Assembly: GCF_051401765.1 (NCBI RefSeq)
Contig: NW_027480480.1
Location: 1,922,001-1,986,000, forward strand
Reading direction: 5' to 3'
Length of the DNA stretch: 64,000 nucleotides
Source: Calliopsis andreniformis
Taxonomy: Eukaryota; Arthropoda; Insecta; Hymenoptera; Andrenidae
Every line of letters begins with the position of its first letter. Positions within the stretch are counted from its first letter, which is position 1. Shown piece after piece: positions 63,389 to 64,000 of this stretch. The notes below the pieces were generated by a model, which saw only the letters and a list, made by a program, of their open reading frames with translations, ran no database searches and was not told the DNA's origin. Position numbers and translations under genes: made by a program.

Positions 63389-64000
63389 GGTTTGAGGATT
63401 CAGGATTGAGGTTTGAGGACTGAGGATTGAGGATTGAGGATTGAGGATTGAGGATTGAAGATTGAGTATTCAGGATTGGAGATTGGCGATTGAGGATTGA
63501 AGACCGAGTATTGAGGATTGAGGATTGAAGATTGAGTATTGATGATTGAAGATTGAGGATTGAGGATTGAGGGTTGAGGTTTGAGGACGAGGACTGACGG
63601 TTGAGGATTGAGGTTTAAGGATTGAGGATCGAGGATTGAGGGCTGAAGATTGAATATTGATGGTTGAAGATTGAGGATGCAGTATTGATGGTTGTGGATT
63701 GAGGACGAGGTCTGAGGGTTGAGTATTGTTGTTTGAGGTCTGAGGATTGAGGATTGAGGATTGAGGATTGAGAATTGAGGATTGAGGATTGAGGATTGAA
63801 GATTGAGTATTGGGTATTGAGGAATGAAGAATGAGGATTGAGGATTGAGTATTGAGGATCGAGGATTGAAGACTGAGTATTGAGGATTGAAGATTGAGGA
63901 TTGAGTATCGAGGATTGAGGATTGCGGACTGAGGATTGAGGATTGCAGATTCAGTATTGAGGATTGAAGATTGAGGATTGAGGATTGAGGATTGAGGTTT

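Larger units (their letters stand above)
1..64000 (+). repeat. Heptanucleotide satellite array (GAGGATT)n
   Basis: The whole window is head-to-tail copies of GAGGATT, read on the + strand, with point variants in most units and occasional 6-bp units. No stretch of even 100 bp departs from heptamer-like texture; the most diverged parts, the 170-bp modules, still parse into heptamers. C is rare on the + strand. No inverted block was found: every diagnostic module has the same orientation. The array enters and leaves the window without a flank, so its true length is unknown. It most resembles a eukaryotic heterochromatic satellite; the species and chromosomal position cannot be read from it. I see no gene anywhere inside. 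Confidence 0.98.
62175..64000 (+). repeat. 1,795-bp beta-gamma tandem unit, copy 2, running to window end
   Basis: Beta at 62,520 and gamma at 63,226, each +1,795 bp from the preceding unit. Private changes are GAGTCTTGAATG in beta and loss of one heptamer in gamma. The last 15-30 bases no longer fit a third unit start. Confidence 0.9.

Noticed and set aside
1..64000. Telomere repeat
   Set aside because: The unit does not equal any telomere repeat I know (TTTAGGG, TTAGGG, TTAGG, TTAGGC), and telomeric arrays are far more homogeneous and lack kilobase HORs. A subtelomeric location is still possible.
1..64000. CRISPR array
   Set aside because: There is no constant repeat alternating with unique spacers; every part of the sequence is repeat, and copies recur at irregular distances.
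1..64000. Bacterial heptanucleotide repeats such as cyanobacterial STRRs
   Set aside because: Those are short arrays between genes and have different units. A gene-free stretch of this size with nested HORs is not expected in a prokaryote, though the sequence alone cannot formally exclude it.
1..64000. G-quadruplex array from GG doublets every 7 bp
   Set aside because: Only two-tetrad structures with five-base loops would be possible, and these are weak. Runs of GGG or GGGG occur mainly in GGGGACTG and GGGGGTAGGGG variants and are not clustered in fours.
1..64000. tRNA, rRNA or other structured RNA genes
   Set aside because: C is too scarce on the + strand for stems, and no conserved RNA motif such as the tRNA T-loop GTTCGANTC is present.
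1..64000. Whole window as a sequencing or assembly artefact
   Set aside because: Copies carry private substitutions, private short duplications and nested histories that error or simple mis-joining would not create. Copy number of the near-identical dimers nevertheless remains open.

Overview
The window is one uninterrupted satellite DNA array. From the first base to the last it is built from a 7-bp unit, GAGGATT on the + strand (AATCCTC on the - strand), in degenerate head-to-tail tandem copies. I see no protein gene, RNA gene, transposon, CRISPR array or unique sequence in it. A simple-sequence array of 64 kb or more with multi-level higher-order repeats (HORs) is typical of eukaryotic constitutive heterochromatin (pericentromeric, subtelomeric, sex- or B-chromosome). 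That assignment is inference; nothing in the sequence identifies the species. The + strand is rich in G, A and T and poor in C, so strand asymmetry is strong.

Three levels of order are visible. (1) The heptamer, with frequent one-base variants (GAAGATT, GAGTATT, GAGAATT, GAGGACT, GAGGGTT) and recurrent 6-bp units (GAGGAC, GAGGAT, GAGTAT, GAAATT) that shift the register by one base. (2) A recurrent strongly diverged module of 170 bp, type A, made of 24 heptamers in strict register plus 2 bp. It occurs 43 times (one copy has lost exactly one heptamer), plus once truncated. Two relatives, type B (6 copies, 121 bp) and type C (3 copies, 170 bp), share its central ATTCTA heptamer. All copies lie in the same orientation. 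Type A falls into subtypes that I name alpha, beta, gamma, gamma-prime, delta, epsilon, zeta and eta. (3) Kilobase HORs that carry fixed successions of these modules.

Layout. 1-1505: heptamers without 170-bp modules. 1506-4657: two tandem copies of a 1,576-bp unit. 4658-7689: mosaic with one alpha and two B modules. 7690-22426: tandem 7,774-bp HOR, module order beta-gamma-gamma-eta-alpha, twice. 22427-24550: mosaic of earlier segments. 24551-27726: 1,613-bp tandem duplication (alpha-B twice). 27727-31314: mosaic with B, delta, gamma and epsilon. 31315-45225: blocks of zeta-epsilon-C, beta-gamma, beta-gamma-prime-delta. 45226-49309: a third, internally deleted copy of the 7.77-kb HOR. 49310-50769: mosaic. 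50770-about 59990: second copy of the 35.1-45.1 kb block, about 14.94 kb downstream. 60379-64000: 1,795-bp beta-gamma unit in tandem, running off the window end.

The long open reading frames on the - strand are a by-product of the heptamer. AATCCTC repeats contain no stop codon in any frame and give the same seven-residue peptide repeat (N-P-Q-S-S-I-L) in all three frames, while the + strand meets TGA in every frame every 21 bp. They are not annotated as genes. All boundaries and offsets were found by eye through shared rare variants. HOR edges inside runs of perfect heptamers are uncertain by tens of bases.
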